A DNA stretch of 64,000 nt from Achromobacter anxifer. Its GTDB lineage: Bacteria > Pseudomonadota > Gammaproteobacteria > Burkholderiales > Burkholderiaceae_B. Both the position numbers and the translations under genes were made by a program. The notes beneath the pieces were generated by a model. The model saw only the letters and a program-made list of their open reading frames with translations. It ran no database searches and was not told the DNA's origin. Positions 24,641-32,884 of the stretch are shown in pieces. The stretch is from positions 248,001-312,000 of the forward strand of contig NZ_CAHLAR010000004.1 in NCBI RefSeq assembly GCF_903652925.1. The letters are read 5' to 3'. Position 1 is the first letter of the stretch; each line of letters opens with the position of its first letter.

Positions 24641-26731
24641 ATGCCGGCCGCAGCCGCGGCTTCCAAGCGAGCCGGCGCCGATAACAAAGGCGCCGGCAAA
24701 GCGATGACGGATACGGAGCGCAAGCTCCGTAACCTGGGTCTGGTGCTGCCCGAGGACTTCGTGCTGCACCTGCCGCTGCGCTACGAAGACGAAACCCGCG
24801 TCATCCCGATCAGCGCCTTGCGGCCCGGCTTTGCCGGACAGGTCGAGGGCGAGATCACGAAATCCGAGGTGCTGTACCGGCCCCGGCGCCAGCTGACCGC
24901 CACCCTGGCGGACGACAGCGGCGAACTGCAATTGCGCTGGCTGAACTTCTATCCCAGCCAGCAGAAGCAAGTCACCGTGGGCAAGCGCCTGCGCGCGCGC
25001 GGCGAGGTCCGCGGCGGCATGTTCGGGCGCGAGATGGTGCATCCCCGCATGAGCAATGCCGATGCGCCGCTGCCCACCGCGCTGACCCCGGTCTATCCCA
25101 GCACCGAGGGCTTGCCCCAGCTGACCTTGCGCCGCGCCATCGCGCAGGCGCTGGACCGCGCCGACCTGTCCGATACCTTGCCCGACGAGGCGCGCGCGCG
25201 CTACGACCTGCCGCCGTTCGAGCCCGCCATCCGCGCGCTGCACACGCCCGCGCACGGCGAATCCGAGCAGGCCTTGCTGGACCGGGTGCATCCGGCGTGG
25301 CGCCGCATCAAGTTCGACGAGCTGCTGGCGCAGCAGCTGTCGCTGGCGGCCGCAAGGGCGGCCCGGCGCATCAAGGAGGCCGAATCGCTGCCGGCGCGCA
25401 CGGAGCCAGGCGGGCTGGTCGCCAGGCTGTACGAAGCCTTGCCATTCAAGCTGACTGGCGCGCAGGAGCGCGTGGTGCAGGAAATATCGGCGGATCTGGC
25501 CAAGCCGTATCCCATGCATCGCCTGCTGCAAGGCGACGTGGGCAGCGGCAAGACCGTCGTGGCCGCGATCGCCGCGGCGCAGGCCATCGCCAGCGGCGCG
25601 CAGGTCGCGCTGATGGCGCCCACCGAAATCCTGGCGGAGCAGCACTTCCAGAAACTGGTGGCCTGGCTGCAGCCGCTGGGCGTGAACGTCGCCTGGCTGA
25701 GCGGCAGCCTGTCGGCCAAGGCGCGCCGCGAGGCCGTGGCCGCCGCGGCCGATGGCAGCGTGCAGTTGGTGGTGGGCACGCAGGCGCTGATCCAGGACCA
25801 TGTCGAGTTCCACCGCCTGGGCTTGTCCATCGTCGACGAGCAACACCGCTTCGGCGTGGGCCAGCGCCTGGCGCTGACCCGCAAGGGCGAGACCGTGCGT
25901 GGCCGCATCGTGCCGCACCAGCTCAACATGAGCGCGACGCCGATTCCACGCACGCTGGCCATGACCTTCTTCGCCGACCTGGACGTCTCCGTCATCGACG
26001 AATTGCCGCCCGGGCGCAGCCCGGTCCTGACCAAGCTGGTGTCGGACGCGCGCCGCGAGGAAGTCATCGCCCACATCGCCCAGGCCGCGCGCGGCGGCCA
26101 GCAGGCCTACTGGGTCTGCCCGCTGGTCGAGGAAAGCGAGGCCCTGGAACTCCAAACCGCCGTGGATACCTACGAAGGCATGCGGGCCGACCTGCCGGAC
26201 CTGCGCATCGGCCTGGTGCACGGGCGCCTGCCGCAAGCCGAGAAAGCCGCCGTGATGCAGGCCTTCCGCGATGGCGAGGTGGATCTGCTGGTGGCGACCA
26301 CCGTCATCGAGGTCGGCGTGGACGTGCCGAACGCTTCGCTCATGGTCATCGAGCACGCCGAACGCTTCGGCCTGGCCCAGTTGCACCAATTGCGCGGCCG
26401 GGTGGGGCGGGGCACCGCCGAGTCGGTATGCGTGCTGCTCTACCAGACACCGCTGTCGCAGGTGGCGCGCGAACGCCTGCGGGCCATGTTTGAAACCTCC
26501 GACGGCTTTGAAATCGCGCGCCGCGATCTGGAGCAGCGCGGCCCCGGGGAGTTCCTGGGCACGCGCCAGTCCGGCATGGCGCTCCTGCGTTTCGCCGACC
26601 TGGAAACCGACGCCGCGATCGCGGAAGACGCGCGCGACGCCGCGGTCTGGCTGCGCGCCGAGCATCCGGCCGCGGTCGAGGCGCATCTGGCCCGCTGGAT
26701 GCGCGGGCGCGAGGACTTCCTGCGCACCTGA
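24641..26731 (+). CDS. recG: ATP-dependent DNA helicase RecG
   Basis: 696 residues. N-terminal wedge/OB domain (LHLPLRYEDETRVIPIS, KQVTVGKRLRARGEV), then a superfamily 2 helicase with LTGAQERVVQEI, Walker A GDVGSGKT, MAPTEILAEQH, DEQHRFGVGQR, MSATPIPRTLAMT, VIEVGVDVPNA and QLRGRVGRG. C-terminal QRGPGEFLGTRQSG is diagnostic. It remodels stalled replication forks and Holliday junctions. A downstream ATG at 24704 is possible: a 9-bp GC-rich hairpin (24671-24697) sits in the first codons of the longer form. Confidence 0.97.
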   Translation: MPAAAAASKRAGADNKGAGKAMTDTERKLRNLGLVLPEDFVLHLPLRYEDETRVIPISALRPGFAGQVEGEITKSEVLYRPRRQLTATLADDSGELQLRWLNFYPSQQKQVTVGKRLRARGEVRGGMFGREMVHPRMSNADAPLPTALTPVYPSTEGLPQLTLRRAIAQALDRADLSDTLPDEARARYDLPPFEPAIRALHTPAHGESEQALLDRVHPAWRRIKFDELLAQQLSLAAARAARRIKEAESLPARTEPGGLVARLYEALPFKLTGAQERVVQEISADLAKPYPMHRLLQGDVGSGKTVVAAIAAAQAIASGAQVALMAPTEILAEQHFQKLVAWLQPLGVNVAWLSGSLSAKARREAVAAAADGSVQLVVGTQALIQDHVEFHRLGLSIVDEQHRFGVGQRLALTRKGETVRGRIVPHQLNMSATPIPRTLAMTFFADLDVSVIDELPPGRSPVLTKLVSDARREEVIAHIAQAARGGQQAYWVCPLVEESEALELQTAVDTYEGMRADLPDLRIGLVHGRLPQAEKAAVMQAFRDGEVDLLVATTVIEVGVDVPNASLMVIEHAERFGLAQLHQLRGRVGRGTAESVCVLLYQTPLSQVARERLRAMFETSDGFEIARRDLEQRGPGEFLGTRQSGMALLRFADLETDAAIAEDARDAAVWLRAEHPAAVEAHLARWMRGREDFLRT

Positions 26732-26810
26732 TCATGCAGCCAGCCGCGAACCTTTATCTAGCAAGCGCCAGCCACAGGGCTGGCGCGTAACCCCGGGGGC
26801 GTAGTCCACC

Positions 26811-27761
26811 ATGACTCTCACCGAACTCAAGTACATCGTCGCCGTTGCGCGCGAGCGGCATTTCGGCCGCGCGGCCGAAGCCTGCTTCGTCAGCCAGCCC
26901 ACGCTCTCGGTGGCGATACGCAAGCTGGAAGACGAACTCGGCGTGACGCTGTTCGAGCGCGGCGGCGCCGAAGTCGGGGTCACTCCCATCGGCCAGCGCA
27001 TCGTCGCCCAGGCGCAGAAGGTGCTGGAGGAAAGCGCCAGCATCAAGGAAATCGCGCGCCAGGGGCACGACCCGCTGGCCGGTCCGCTGCGCGTGGGCGT
27101 GATCCACACCATCGGCCCCTACCTGCTGCCGCGTCTGGTGCCGGTGCAGATCGGCCGCACGCCCCAGATGCCGCTGCTGCTGCAAGAGAACTTCACGGTG
27201 CGCTTGGTCGAGCTGCTGCGCCAGGGCGAGATCGACTGCGCCATCATGGCCTTGCCGCTGCCGGAGGCCGGCCTGGTCATGCAGCCGCTGTACGACGAGC
27301 CCTTCATCGTCGCCGTGCCCAACGACCACGAACTGGCGCGGCGCGAATCGATCGATGCGCAGGACCTGAAGCAGCAGACCATGCTGCTGCTGGGCAGCGG
27401 CCATTGCTTCCGCGACCAGGTACTGGAAGTCTGTCCCGAGCTGTCGCGCTTTTCGGCCGCCAGCGACGGCATACAGCGCACCTTCGAAGGCTCGTCGCTG
27501 GAAACCATCCGGCACATGGTCGCCGCCGGCATCGGAGTGACCGTCCTGCCGGTGACCGCGGTGCCCGAGCAGCCGCCCTCCAACAGCCTGCTGCGCTATC
27601 TACCTTTCGAAGGCCATGTGCCGGAGCGCCGCGTGGTCCTGGCCTGGCGCCGCAGCTTCCCGCGCCTGGCCGCCATCGAGGCGCTGGCGCAGGCGGTCTA
27701 TGCTTGCGATCTGCCGGGCGTGAAGATGCTGACCGACGAGGTCGCGGCCGTGCAGGACTGA
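26811..27761 (+). CDS. oxyR: Hydrogen peroxide-sensing regulator OxyR
   Basis: 316 residues, LysR family. The winged helix is ELKYIVAVARERHFGRAAEACFVSQPTLSVAIRKLEDELG. The redox pair falls exactly at residues 199 and 208 (GHCFRDQVLEVCPE), the positions of Cys199/Cys208 in E. coli OxyR, so it is expected to form the peroxide-induced disulfide. Follows recG by 80 bases and precedes dps by 150, the frequent betaproteobacterial order recG-oxyR-dps. Confidence 0.97.
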   Translation: MTLTELKYIVAVARERHFGRAAEACFVSQPTLSVAIRKLEDELGVTLFERGGAEVGVTPIGQRIVAQAQKVLEESASIKEIARQGHDPLAGPLRVGVIHTIGPYLLPRLVPVQIGRTPQMPLLLQENFTVRLVELLRQGEIDCAIMALPLPEAGLVMQPLYDEPFIVAVPNDHELARRESIDAQDLKQQTMLLLGSGHCFRDQVLEVCPELSRFSAASDGIQRTFEGSSLETIRHMVAAGIGVTVLPVTAVPEQPPSNSLLRYLPFEGHVPERRVVLAWRRSFPRLAAIEALAQAVYACDLPGVKMLTDEVAAVQD

Positions 27762-27911
27762 TTTTCGCCCGCCGCGTAAGGCTGCCGGGGCCGCGGTTTG
27801 CGCCGCGTCAAAAGGTCGCAGGACTGTTTGACCGTAGCGGCGGATATTGCGGCATTTCGCGGTATTTGCAGTGTTATCCTTGTTTCGCACATTCATCCTA
27901 AGGAGCTAGCA

Positions 27912-28412
27912 ATGGCCAAGTCCCCCAAGAAGACCTCCAGCGTTCCGCGCATCAATATCGGTATCTCGGACAAGGACCGCGCCGCCGTCGCTGGCGAACT
28001 GTCCAAGTTGCTGGCCGATTCGTACACGCTGTACCTGATGACGCACAACTTCCACTGGAACGTCACGGGACCCATGTTCAACACGCTGCACCTGATGTTC
28101 ATGACGCAGTACACGGAAGAATGGAACGCGTTGGACAGCATCGCCGAACGCATCCGTGCGCTAGGCCACTACGCGCCGGGCACCTACCGCGAATTCAGCA
28201 AGCTGTCCTCGATCGCCGAGCCCGACTCGGTGCCGGAAGCCCTGGAAATGGTGCGCCTGCTGGTGACCGCCAACGAGTCCGTCGCCAAGACCGCGCGCGC
28301 CGCGTTCGAGAAGGCCGATGCGGCCAACGACCAGCCCACGGCCGACCTGCTGACGCAGCGCCTGGACGTGCACGAGAAGAACGCCTGGATGCTGCGCAGC
28401 CTGCTGCAGTGA
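27912..28412 (+). CDS. dps: Dps-family DNA-binding ferritin-like protein
   Basis: 166 residues from the ATG at 27912, preceded by AAGGAG at 27899-27904. Ferroxidase ligands are visible in MTHNFHWNVTGPMF and in the EEWNALDSIAERIRALGH region; a Lys-rich N-terminal tail (AKSPKKTSS) could bind DNA. Dps dodecamers oxidise Fe2+ with H2O2 and protect DNA. Located directly behind oxyR, which makes OxyR-dependent induction likely. A strong terminator follows. Confidence 0.96.
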   Translation: MAKSPKKTSSVPRINIGISDKDRAAVAGELSKLLADSYTLYLMTHNFHWNVTGPMFNTLHLMFMTQYTEEWNALDSIAERIRALGHYAPGTYREFSKLSSIAEPDSVPEALEMVRLLVTANESVAKTARAAFEKADAANDQPTADLLTQRLDVHEKNAWMLRSLLQ

Positions 28413-28431
28413 TCGCAGCGGCGGTAGCCTG

Positions 28432-28467
28432 AAAAAAGCCGGAACCCAGAGGTTCCGGCTTTTTTTG
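28432..28467. terminator. Bidirectional terminator between dps and the convergent hydrolase gene
   Basis: GCCGGAACC and GGTTCCGGC arms (28438-28446 and 28451-28459) are flanked by AAAAAA on the left and TTTTTTT on the right, so it can end transcription in both directions. Confidence 0.95.
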
Positions 28468-28488
28468 CGCCCGTTGTCGAGCCGGCGG

Positions 28489-29094
28489 TCAGGTCTGGTG
28501 CGACAGCGGACGCGTGGGGATCGGGGCGATCCGTTCGGGCGGAGGAGAGACGCGCCATACCGCCCGGCGGCGCAGCGCGCCGAGCAGCTTGAGGCCCTGG
28601 GGCCAGTCTCCCAGGCCGCTGTCGGCGTTGATGTGGCCGCCGCCCGGGACAAGGACCAGCCGGCTGCCCCAGTCGCGCGCGAGGCCGCGGGCGCGTTCCA
28701 GCTGGCAATAGGGATCGTTATCGCTGGCGACCACCACGCTCTGGAAGGGCAGGGGTTGCCGGGCGATGGGAGCGAAGGCGCGCAGGCAGGCGGGCGCGCT
28801 GTCGCGTTCCACGTCGGCCGGCGCCACCAGCAGGGCGCCCGCCACCTTGGCCCGCAGCGGCACTGGCAAGGCGGCGCTGACCAGGCAGCCCAGGCTATGC
28901 GCGATCAGGAGGACGGGACTGCGCGCCTGGCTGACCTCGGCCGCCAGCGCCGCCATCCATTCTGCGGGAGCCGGATGCTCCCAGTCGCCTTGTTCGACGC
29001 GGCGCGCATGGGGCAGCAAGGCCATCCAGCGCGATTGCCAGTGTTGGGGTCCGGAGTTTTTCCATCCGGGAACGATGATCGGTTGGAGTCTCAT
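28489..29094 (-). CDS. RBBP9/YdeN-type serine hydrolase
   Basis: 201 residues from the Met at 29094 (a Met three codons earlier, at 29103, is equally possible; no clear RBS). Small alpha/beta hydrolase: VPGWKNSGPQHWQSRW at the N-terminus, nucleophile Ser in LIAHSLGC, acid in VVASDNDPYC and base His in VPGGGHINADSG. Members of this family include RBBP9 and bacterial YdeN; the natural substrate is unknown. Convergent with dps and divergent from livJ. Confidence 0.88.
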   Translation of the reverse strand: MRLQPIIVPGWKNSGPQHWQSRWMALLPHARRVEQGDWEHPAPAEWMAALAAEVSQARSPVLLIAHSLGCLVSAALPVPLRAKVAGALLVAPADVERDSAPACLRAFAPIARQPLPFQSVVVASDNDPYCQLERARGLARDWGSRLVLVPGGGHINADSGLGDWPQGLKLLGALRRRAVWRVSPPPERIAPIPTRPLSHQT

Positions 29095-29410
29095 GGCGGC
29101 CATGATGCCGCGCGGTCTTAGTAACGCAAACGAATAAATCGTCTTTTGCATATATCCCCGGGGGTATAAGCGCATCGCGCGGATCGATGCGGCGGCGCAA
29201 TAAGAAGATGCATGCCCAAGCCGCCCGGAACAGGCCCGAAAGCCGCTATTTTTCAGTGTATGCTTGCCGTGCAATCGCAATGCAACCGGGCGTGACCAGG
29301 GCCGAATACCCTGCAATGAACAGTCTCGCGAGCGTGCTTGGCCCGGAAATGATCCGGCGTCCGCTACGGTGCACAAACTAACGATTACAAATCATTAGAG
29401 GAGTCCACAC
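29095..29410. other. Intergenic region between hydrolase and orphan livJ
   Basis: 316 bases without a supported gene. It contains a striking near-perfect palindrome of CsoR-operator type (29151-29168) and, just before livJ, GAGGAG as RBS (29398-29403). Short frames here have no family resemblance. Confidence 0.6.
29151..29168. promoter_or_regulatory. CsoR/FrmR-like operator palindrome
   Basis: TATATCCCC joined directly to GGGGGTATA: 9-base arms with one mismatch and no spacer. The G/C-tract flanked by TATA is the form known for CsoR-family operators. No CsoR-family gene is present in the window, so the assignment rests on shape only. Confidence 0.35.
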
Positions 29411-30538
29411 ATGAAGCCAGTATTCCGTCTGACCCCGGTCATCGCAGCGCTCGGCGTCGCGGCCGGCCTGGCGTTTGCGTCGGGTGCGCAAGCGCAAACC
29501 ATCAAGATCGGCGTGGTCGGCCCGACCACCGGCGCGGTCACGCAGTATGGCGATATGGTCCGTGAAGGGGTCGATACCGCGGTCGAGCGCATCAACGCCG
29601 CCGGCGGCGTGAACGGCAAGAAGCTGGAAACCGTGGTGATCGACGACGGCTGCGAACCCAAGCAGGGTCCGGTCGCCGCCAACCGCGTGGTCAACAGCAA
29701 GATCGGTTTCGTCGTGGGCCACGTGTGCTCGGGCGCCACCATCGCCGCCGCCGACATCTACAACAACGAAGGCGTGGTCATGGTCACGCCCTCGGCCACG
29801 TCGCCGGCCCTGACCGACGGCAAAAACTACGAGTTCATCTTCCGCACCATCGGCCGCGACGACCAGCAAGGTCCCGCCGCCGCCAAGTTCATCCTGGACA
29901 AGATCAAGCCCAAGAAGGTCGCCGTGCTGCACGACAAGCAGTCGTACGGCCAGGGCATCGCCACCGCGGTCAAGAACGACCTGGAGAAGGGCGGCGTGCC
30001 GGTCGCCATCTTTGAAGGCATCAACGCCGGCGACAGCGACTATTCGGCCGTCATCACCAAGCTGAAGAGCCAGGGCGTGGACTTCGTCTACTACGGCGGC
30101 TACCACCCCGAAATGGGCCTGTTGCTGCGCCAGGCGGCCGAACAGGGCGTGAAGGCCAAGTGGATGGGTCCGGAAGGCACGGGCAACCCCGACATCAACG
30201 CCATCGCCGGCGACGCGGTCGAAGGCATGCTGCTGACGCTGCCGGCCGACTTCACCCAGAACGCCGCCAACGCGGACATCGTCAAGGCTTTCGAAGCCAA
30301 GAAGCGCAACGCCAGCGGCGCCTTCCAGATGACGGCCTACACGGCCACCCAGGTCATCGCCGACGGCATCAAGGGCGCGGGCAGCGACGACCCGACCAAG
30401 GTCGCCAAGTACCTGCACGCCAATACCTTCGACACGCCGATCGGCAAGGTGTCCTGGAACAAGCAGGGCGACCTGACGAACTTCCAGTTCGACGTGTTCA
30501 CCTGGCACAAGGACGGTTCCAAGACCGTCTACAAGTAA
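29411..30538 (+). CDS. livJ: Branched-chain amino acid ABC transporter substrate-binding protein (orphan)
   Basis: 375 residues. Signal peptide of about 28 residues ending SGAQAQT, then IKIGVVGPTTGAVTQYGD and the LivJ/BraC fold (IDDGCEPKQGPVAANRVV, TIGRDDQQGPAAAKF, FEGINAGDSDYSAVI, YYGGYHPEMG). It is a close paralogue of the binding protein at 45514, which heads the full liv operon, but this copy has no permease or ATPase genes and its own terminator. It probably feeds the same transporter with different ligand preference; that is inference. Confidence 0.93.
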   Translation: MKPVFRLTPVIAALGVAAGLAFASGAQAQTIKIGVVGPTTGAVTQYGDMVREGVDTAVERINAAGGVNGKKLETVVIDDGCEPKQGPVAANRVVNSKIGFVVGHVCSGATIAAADIYNNEGVVMVTPSATSPALTDGKNYEFIFRTIGRDDQQGPAAAKFILDKIKPKKVAVLHDKQSYGQGIATAVKNDLEKGGVPVAIFEGINAGDSDYSAVITKLKSQGVDFVYYGGYHPEMGLLLRQAAEQGVKAKWMGPEGTGNPDINAIAGDAVEGMLLTLPADFTQNAANADIVKAFEAKKRNASGAFQMTAYTATQVIADGIKGAGSDDPTKVAKYLHANTFDTPIGKVSWNKQGDLTNFQFDVFTWHKDGSKTVYK

Positions 30539-30599
30539 GCTCCCTGCGGGCCGCAGAGGCCCGCGATGCCGGCGGAACCTCTTGCCGTTCCAAAGCAGA

Positions 30600-30638
30600 C
30601 CGGGCCGGAAGCGACAGTCTTCCGGCCCGGTTTTTCTT
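30600..30638 (+). terminator. Rho-independent terminator after orphan livJ
   Basis: CCGGGCCGGAAG (30600-30611) and CTTCCGGCCCGG (30619-30630) form a perfect 12-bp stem with a 7-base loop followed by TTTTTCTTT. Confidence 0.95.
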
Positions 30639-30748
30639 TGCCGCTGGCAGGCCGGGGAACCGGAGCGCGGCCCCCCCGGTCGAACGCCCGCTCGCCGCAT
30701 TTGCGTAGAATGCGGCGCCATCGACCTCACTTTTTTTGTCCGGACATC

Positions 30749-31450
30749 ATGACCAAGGCCCTGTTAGTCGAAGACGATCCGAAACTCTCGCGCCTGATCG
30801 CGCAGTTCCTGGAGCAGCACGGGTTCCATGTCGCCCAGGCCTACCGCGGCGATCACGCGGTCGAGGCCTTCCGCAGGCATGACCCGGCCATCACCATCCT
30901 GGACCTGATGCTGCCGGGACGCGACGGCCTGCAGGTCTGCCGCGACCTGCGCGCCTTCTCGTCGGCGCCCATCCTGATGCTGACGGCCCGCGAAGACGAC
31001 CTGGACCAGATCCTGGGCCTGGAGTCGGGCGCGGACGACTATGTCATCAAGCCCGTCGAGCCGCGCGTGCTGCTGGCGCGGGTCAGAGCGCTGCTGCGGC
31101 GCCATAGCCAACTGGACGAACCGCCGGAGCGCCTGGAGTTCGGGCCGCTGGTCATCGACCGGCGCACGCGGGCCGTGGTCCATGCCGGCGCCGAGGTGGA
31201 CCTGACCACAATGGAGTTCGAAATGCTCTGGGCGCTGGCCAGCCAGGCCGGGCAGGTGCTGACCCGCGACGATCTGCTCAACGCGGTGCGCGGCATCGAG
31301 TTCAACGGGCTGGACCGCAGCGTCGACGTATGCGTCAGCAAGCTGCGGCGCAAGCTGGACGACGACCCGCGCGATCCTGCGCGCATCAAGACCGTGTGGG
31401 GCAAGGGCTATCTGTTCTCGCCCAAGGCACACGAGGGCGGTGATGCTTAA
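30749..31450 (+). CDS. rstA: OmpR-family response regulator, RstA-like
   Basis: 233 residues. Receiver domain at 1-115: LLVEDDPKL acidic pair, phospho-acceptor Asp in ILDLMLPGRDG, Thr in LTAREDD, Lys in YVIKPVEPRVLLAR, the last segment resembling E. coli RstA. C-terminal winged helix of OmpR type (LTTMEFEMLWALASQAGQVLTRDDLL, RSVDVCVSKLRRKL, IKTVWGKGYLF). Overlaps the sensor kinase gene by 8 bases. RstA/RstB assignment is by resemblance of both partners, not by a search. Confidence 0.85.
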   Translation: MTKALLVEDDPKLSRLIAQFLEQHGFHVAQAYRGDHAVEAFRRHDPAITILDLMLPGRDGLQVCRDLRAFSSAPILMLTAREDDLDQILGLESGADDYVIKPVEPRVLLARVRALLRRHSQLDEPPERLEFGPLVIDRRTRAVVHAGAEVDLTTMEFEMLWALASQAGQVLTRDDLLNAVRGIEFNGLDRSVDVCVSKLRRKLDDDPRDPARIKTVWGKGYLFSPKAHEGGDA

Positions 31451-32735
31451 GTTTGTCCTGCGGCTGTTCGTGGTGCTGGCGATAGGGTTCGTCATTTCCA
31501 ACGAAGTGGTGGACCGTTCCGCCAATTACTTCTTCGAGCCGGTCAGCGACGCCTATACCCGCGAAGCTGTGCGCGGCCAGATCCACAGCCTGGTGCAGGA
31601 GCTGGGCCGTGTGCCTCCCGCCGAGCGCGAGGCGCACGTCCGCGATGCGCTGGCGCCGCACTATGGCCTGGCGCTGCGGGTGGTCCAGGCCGACAACTAT
31701 GGCGCGAGCGAAGAAGAGCGCGCCATGGCGGACTCCGGCAGCTTCTTCCTGCGGGATAAGCAGCAGACCTTCGTGGCGGCCATTCCAGGCGGGGGCAGCC
31801 AATGGCTGGAGGTCAAGCTGCCGCCCGAACCATCCATTGGTCCCTGGCTCATGGCCGCGGTGTATTCCGCGCTGGGACTGCTGCTGTGCGCCTTCATGCT
31901 GGTTTGGGCGCTGCCGATCTGGCGCGACCTGGAAGCGCTCAAGACCGCCGCGCTGCGCATGGGGCAGGGCGATCTGCAGGCGCGGGCGCGCCTGTCGCGC
32001 CATTCCAGCATCCGCAACCTGGGCGACACGTTCAACCAGATGTCCGACCGCATCAGCGCCTTGGTGGGCAACCAGCGCGACCTGACCAATGCCGTGTCGC
32101 ACGAACTGCGCACGCCCATCGCACGCCTGTCGTTCGAGTTGGACATGATGGACCGCGAGGACGATCCTGCCGCGCGCAAGCGTCTCATCGAGGAGATGAA
32201 GAGCGACGTGGCCGAGCTGGACGCGATGGCTTCGGAATTGCTGATGTACGCCCGCCTGGAGCACAAGGGCGACGGCGTGCCGCTACAGGCCCAGGATGCC
32301 CGCAGCTGGCTGGATTCGGTGGTGCAGCATGCCGGCTTCGAGGCGGAGGTGTCCGGCGTGCGTTGCGAGGTCGCGCTGTGCCAGGTCGCGGAGGTGCACC
32401 TGCATCAACGCTACATGACACGGGCGCTGCTGAACCTGCTGCAGAACGCCATCCGCCATGCAGGCCGCAAGGTCCAGGTCAGCCTGATCAGCCCGGCGCC
32501 GCGCGAATACGTGCTGATCGTGGACGACGACGGCCCAGGCATTCCGCCCGCCGACCGCGAGCGCATCTTCGAACCCTTCATCCGCCTGGACGAAAGCCGC
32601 GACCGCGGCACCGGCGGCGTAGGGCTGGGCCTGGCCATCGTGAGCCGCGTGGCGCGCTGGCATAACGGCACGGTGCAGGCCAGCGACAGCCCGCTGGGTG
32701 GCGCGCGTTTCGTGGTCAGCTGGAAGACCGCCTGA
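31443..32735 (+). CDS. rstB: Sensor histidine kinase, RstB-like
   Basis: 430 residues. Two membrane segments (about residues 3-20 and 135-160) bracket a periplasmic domain of about 115 residues containing REAVRGQIHSLVQELGRVPP, similar in layout to E. coli RstB (433 residues). HAMP linker, then HisKA with AVSHELRTPIARLSFEL (phospho-His) and HATPase motifs LLNLLQNAIRHA, VDDDGPGIP and GGVGLGLAIV. The RstA-like protein is its partner. The signal it senses is not evident. Confidence 0.88.
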   Translation: MLKFVLRLFVVLAIGFVISNEVVDRSANYFFEPVSDAYTREAVRGQIHSLVQELGRVPPAEREAHVRDALAPHYGLALRVVQADNYGASEEERAMADSGSFFLRDKQQTFVAAIPGGGSQWLEVKLPPEPSIGPWLMAAVYSALGLLLCAFMLVWALPIWRDLEALKTAALRMGQGDLQARARLSRHSSIRNLGDTFNQMSDRISALVGNQRDLTNAVSHELRTPIARLSFELDMMDREDDPAARKRLIEEMKSDVAELDAMASELLMYARLEHKGDGVPLQAQDARSWLDSVVQHAGFEAEVSGVRCEVALCQVAEVHLHQRYMTRALLNLLQNAIRHAGRKVQVSLISPAPREYVLIVDDDGPGIPPADRERIFEPFIRLDESRDRGTGGVGLGLAIVSRVARWHNGTVQASDSPLGGARFVVSWKTA

Positions 32736-32767
32736 GCAACGGCGCAATGCGGCGCGGCACAACGTAA

Positions 32768-32814
32768 ACAAACTTCACAAAGCCCCGCCGCAATCTTCAC
32801 AAACTCCATACAAA
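32768..32814. promoter_or_regulatory. Repeated ACAAA / CTTCACAAA elements downstream of rstB
   Basis: CTTCACAAA occurs at 32773-32781 and 32795-32803, 22 bases apart, and the core ACAAA also at 32768 and 32810, the latter 11 bases after the preceding one. Direct repeats with 11/22-base phasing are typical of OmpR-family response regulator sites. They lie in the 149-base gap before the serine hydrolase gene, which the neighbouring RstA-like protein might therefore control. Confidence 0.4.
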
Positions 32815-32884
32815 GCGGGAAAGATCCCGGACAGGCGCGTGGCTAGCATGACGGCAGTTCTCTTCAGAGGCATTGCCGCTTGCC

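Noticed and set aside
24623-26686. 687-codon antisense frame across recG
   Set aside because: Shadow of recG in a GC-rich genome; no domain recognised and codon pattern belongs to recG.
27843-27880. Possible OxyR binding motif ahead of dps
   Set aside because: GATA and ATTT tetramers at 11-base steps match only part of the ATAG-N7-CTAT pattern; too weak to list as a site.
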